From: Conidiobolus incongruus B7586
Taxonomy: Eukaryota; Entomophthoromycota; Entomophthoromycetes; Entomophthorales; Conidiobolaceae
Assembly: GCA_000697335.1 (NCBI GenBank)
Contig: JNEM01013784.1
Span: 1-23,430, forward strand
DNA length: 23,430 nucleotides
Reading direction: 5' to 3'
Shown piece after piece: positions 22,101 to 23,430 of this stretch. Made by a program: the position numbers and the translations under genes. The notes under the pieces are model-generated. The model ran no database searches, had not been told where the DNA came from, and saw nothing but the letters and a program-made list of their open reading frames with translations. How positions within the stretch are numbered: the stretch's first letter is position 1; every line of letters begins with the position of its first letter.

Positions 22101-22558
22101 ATGAGAAATAACATTATATCTTGAATAATAGCTTATATCATATCTTAAAAAGTATGATTAAAGAACACCATTTAACCGATCTTAAAACAAATATTCATAT
22201 GTTACTTTTAATCAAGACTTGATGAAACAAACAATTAATAAATTTGAATTAATTTTGAATAATATTTTTTTATTCATATATTATTTGATAATATATTTTA
22301 CCCAAAATCATTATTAATTTTAATTATAATATCAAGTTTATAGTGAATTATATATAATTTTCAAAATTTGATTTTATATAATAAAACATTAATATAAAAA
22401 TAGAATAACAAAAACTTTTTCAGAATGACCTTAGTAATAAATTAAATTTTTTATAAATCTTTAATTCATAAGTATTAATTAATATAAAAGTCGAAAGTAA
22501 TATAATGTGCGGAGACTTGAGATTAATTTTGTAGATACTATATATATGATTAATGTAT
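19191..22558. other. AT-rich desert, right side
   Basis: No gene is supported. The open frame at 21607-21789 (+) opens with TTG and is low-complexity I/Y/L-rich, as expected by chance. Apart from the palindrome at 20625-20640 no repeat or RNA gene was recognised. A tRNA-Asp-like GTGATAGTTTA at 19415-19425 has no matching T arm at the right distance. Confidence 0.65.
20625..20640. repeat. Perfect 16-base palindrome
   Basis: GCTAGTTATAACTAGC equals its own reverse complement with no spacer. It is one of the few perfect long dyads here that contains G and C. It may be a dimeric protein site or chance; no gene lies near it. Confidence 0.6.
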
Positions 22559-22641
22559 GGTCATATGATCATGCTGGTATAAGGCTATGGATTCAAATTA
22601 CAATCCGGTAAAAAGAATAAGTTCAAATCTTATCATTCAAC
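22559..22641 (+). pseudogene. Second decayed tRNA-Leu(CAA)-like gene
   Basis: This sequence aligns to the relic at 10538-10620 without any gap over 83 bases, about 44 identical. It has a perfect 5 bp T stem, ATAAG/CTTAT (22617-22621, 22629-22633), around loop TTCAAAT, giving a good box B. A D-loop ending GGTATAAGGC precedes anticodon loop TTCAAAT (22592-22598) with anticodon CAA, and a long variable region begins TCCGGTAA. The anticodon stem pairs at only 3 of 5 positions, the D stem is poor and the acceptor stem pairs at about 2 of 7. No T run follows. It is best read as a dead leucine tRNA; the other relic kept box A and lost box B, while this one did the reverse. Confidence 0.5.
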
Positions 22642-23430
22642 TATAATTTATCGAACTTAAGTTATAATTGATATATTTTCATCAAGGATAATCTATTTAA
22701 TATCATTATTGAATATGTCAGATGACTTGGAGCATAAAATTGCAAAGTGTGCTGAATTAATCGCTTAAACATCAATCTGATATTCAAGAAACAACTCTAA
22801 TTATATAAAGAACAAAATCAATTTATAACGGAATTATTGATATAAACAAATTTTGTATTATTAAAATTTTGATATTATTATTGAATATACTGTATAACTT
22901 ATTTTATTAAATTTACATTCGTAGCTGTAAATAATTCAATTTTCTTTGAAAATCCTCAATTTAAGTTTTATCTAACGCCACCAAAAGATATTAATTTGTC
23001 AATTAAAATGTATATTTTGAAAAGTTAGCTTTTGCAATCAATTTTTAGATAAAATTACTTACTTGAATTATATATTTTAATAAATTAACCACTCAAAATA
23101 CTTTTCAAGAGGTCATCCATGTAATATATATTATGATCATCTTATATAACTAATAAAATAATTAGTTTTATGGATTATATCAAAATTATAATATAATAAT
23201 TAATAAATATGTTTAATTAATAATAAATATAATTTATATATCCAAATTAGGATAGTTATTATTAATTTAATATCTTAATCAAAAAAATATTATATTATTG
23301 ATATTCTTAGTTTATCTATATAAAATTTATTAATATAATGATCAAACTATTTTTATATTTAATAAATAATTTATTTTGTTTTATATATTAAATTAATAAA
23401 TTTAATGTAATTTTAATAATATATAATAAA
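22642..23430. other. AT-rich desert, right end
   Basis: No gene, RNA or notable repeat is seen. The final 300 bases are nearly pure A and T. Confidence 0.7.

Overview
The window is about 23.4 kb of extremely AT-rich DNA. Hand-counted flanking lines come to about 17% G+C. It contains only two genes that can be supported. They are intact, intronless homeobox genes that are paralogues of each other. They sit about 10.8 kb apart and point towards each other (5261-5854 on +, 16611-17213 on -). Coding sequence is about 1.2 kb, or 5% of the window, so this is a gene desert. The likeliest host is a budding yeast (Saccharomycotina). The genes are intronless, with TATA boxes about 90 bases before the ATG. 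The homeodomain looks Yox1/Yhp1-like, and the tRNA-like relics have the long-variable-arm leucine form. The homeodomain core leucine L16 is CTG in one gene and TTG in the other, so CTG reads as leucine and a CTG-serine yeast is unlikely. The species cannot be named from sequence alone.

Layout. Bases 1-5149 hold no supported gene; the last ~450 bases are less AT-rich and form the upstream region of the first gene. A 16-base element at 5150-5165 and a TATA box precede homeobox gene 1. From 5855 to 16587 lies a desert with microsatellites, a few small patches of higher G+C and a decayed leucine tRNA-like sequence at 10538-10620. Homeobox gene 2 follows on the minus strand, with the same 16-base element and TATA box upstream at 17294-17327. 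Right of it are more desert, an unexplained island at about 43% G+C (18699-19190, richest in 18721-18960), a perfect 16-base palindrome at 20625, and a second leucine tRNA-like relic at 22559-22641.

How it may work. The two proteins share 56 of 60 homeodomain residues. Over 57 homeobox codons they differ by 22 synonymous changes and one replacement, so both copies look functional and selected. Their promoters share a word that has survived where the surrounding DNA has not, so they are probably controlled by the same regulator. The third positions of the homeoboxes are 58% and 68% G+C inside DNA that is mostly A and T. That contrast is the main puzzle here. It would fit GC-biased gene conversion between homeobox copies, or recent arrival of the genes in the desert.
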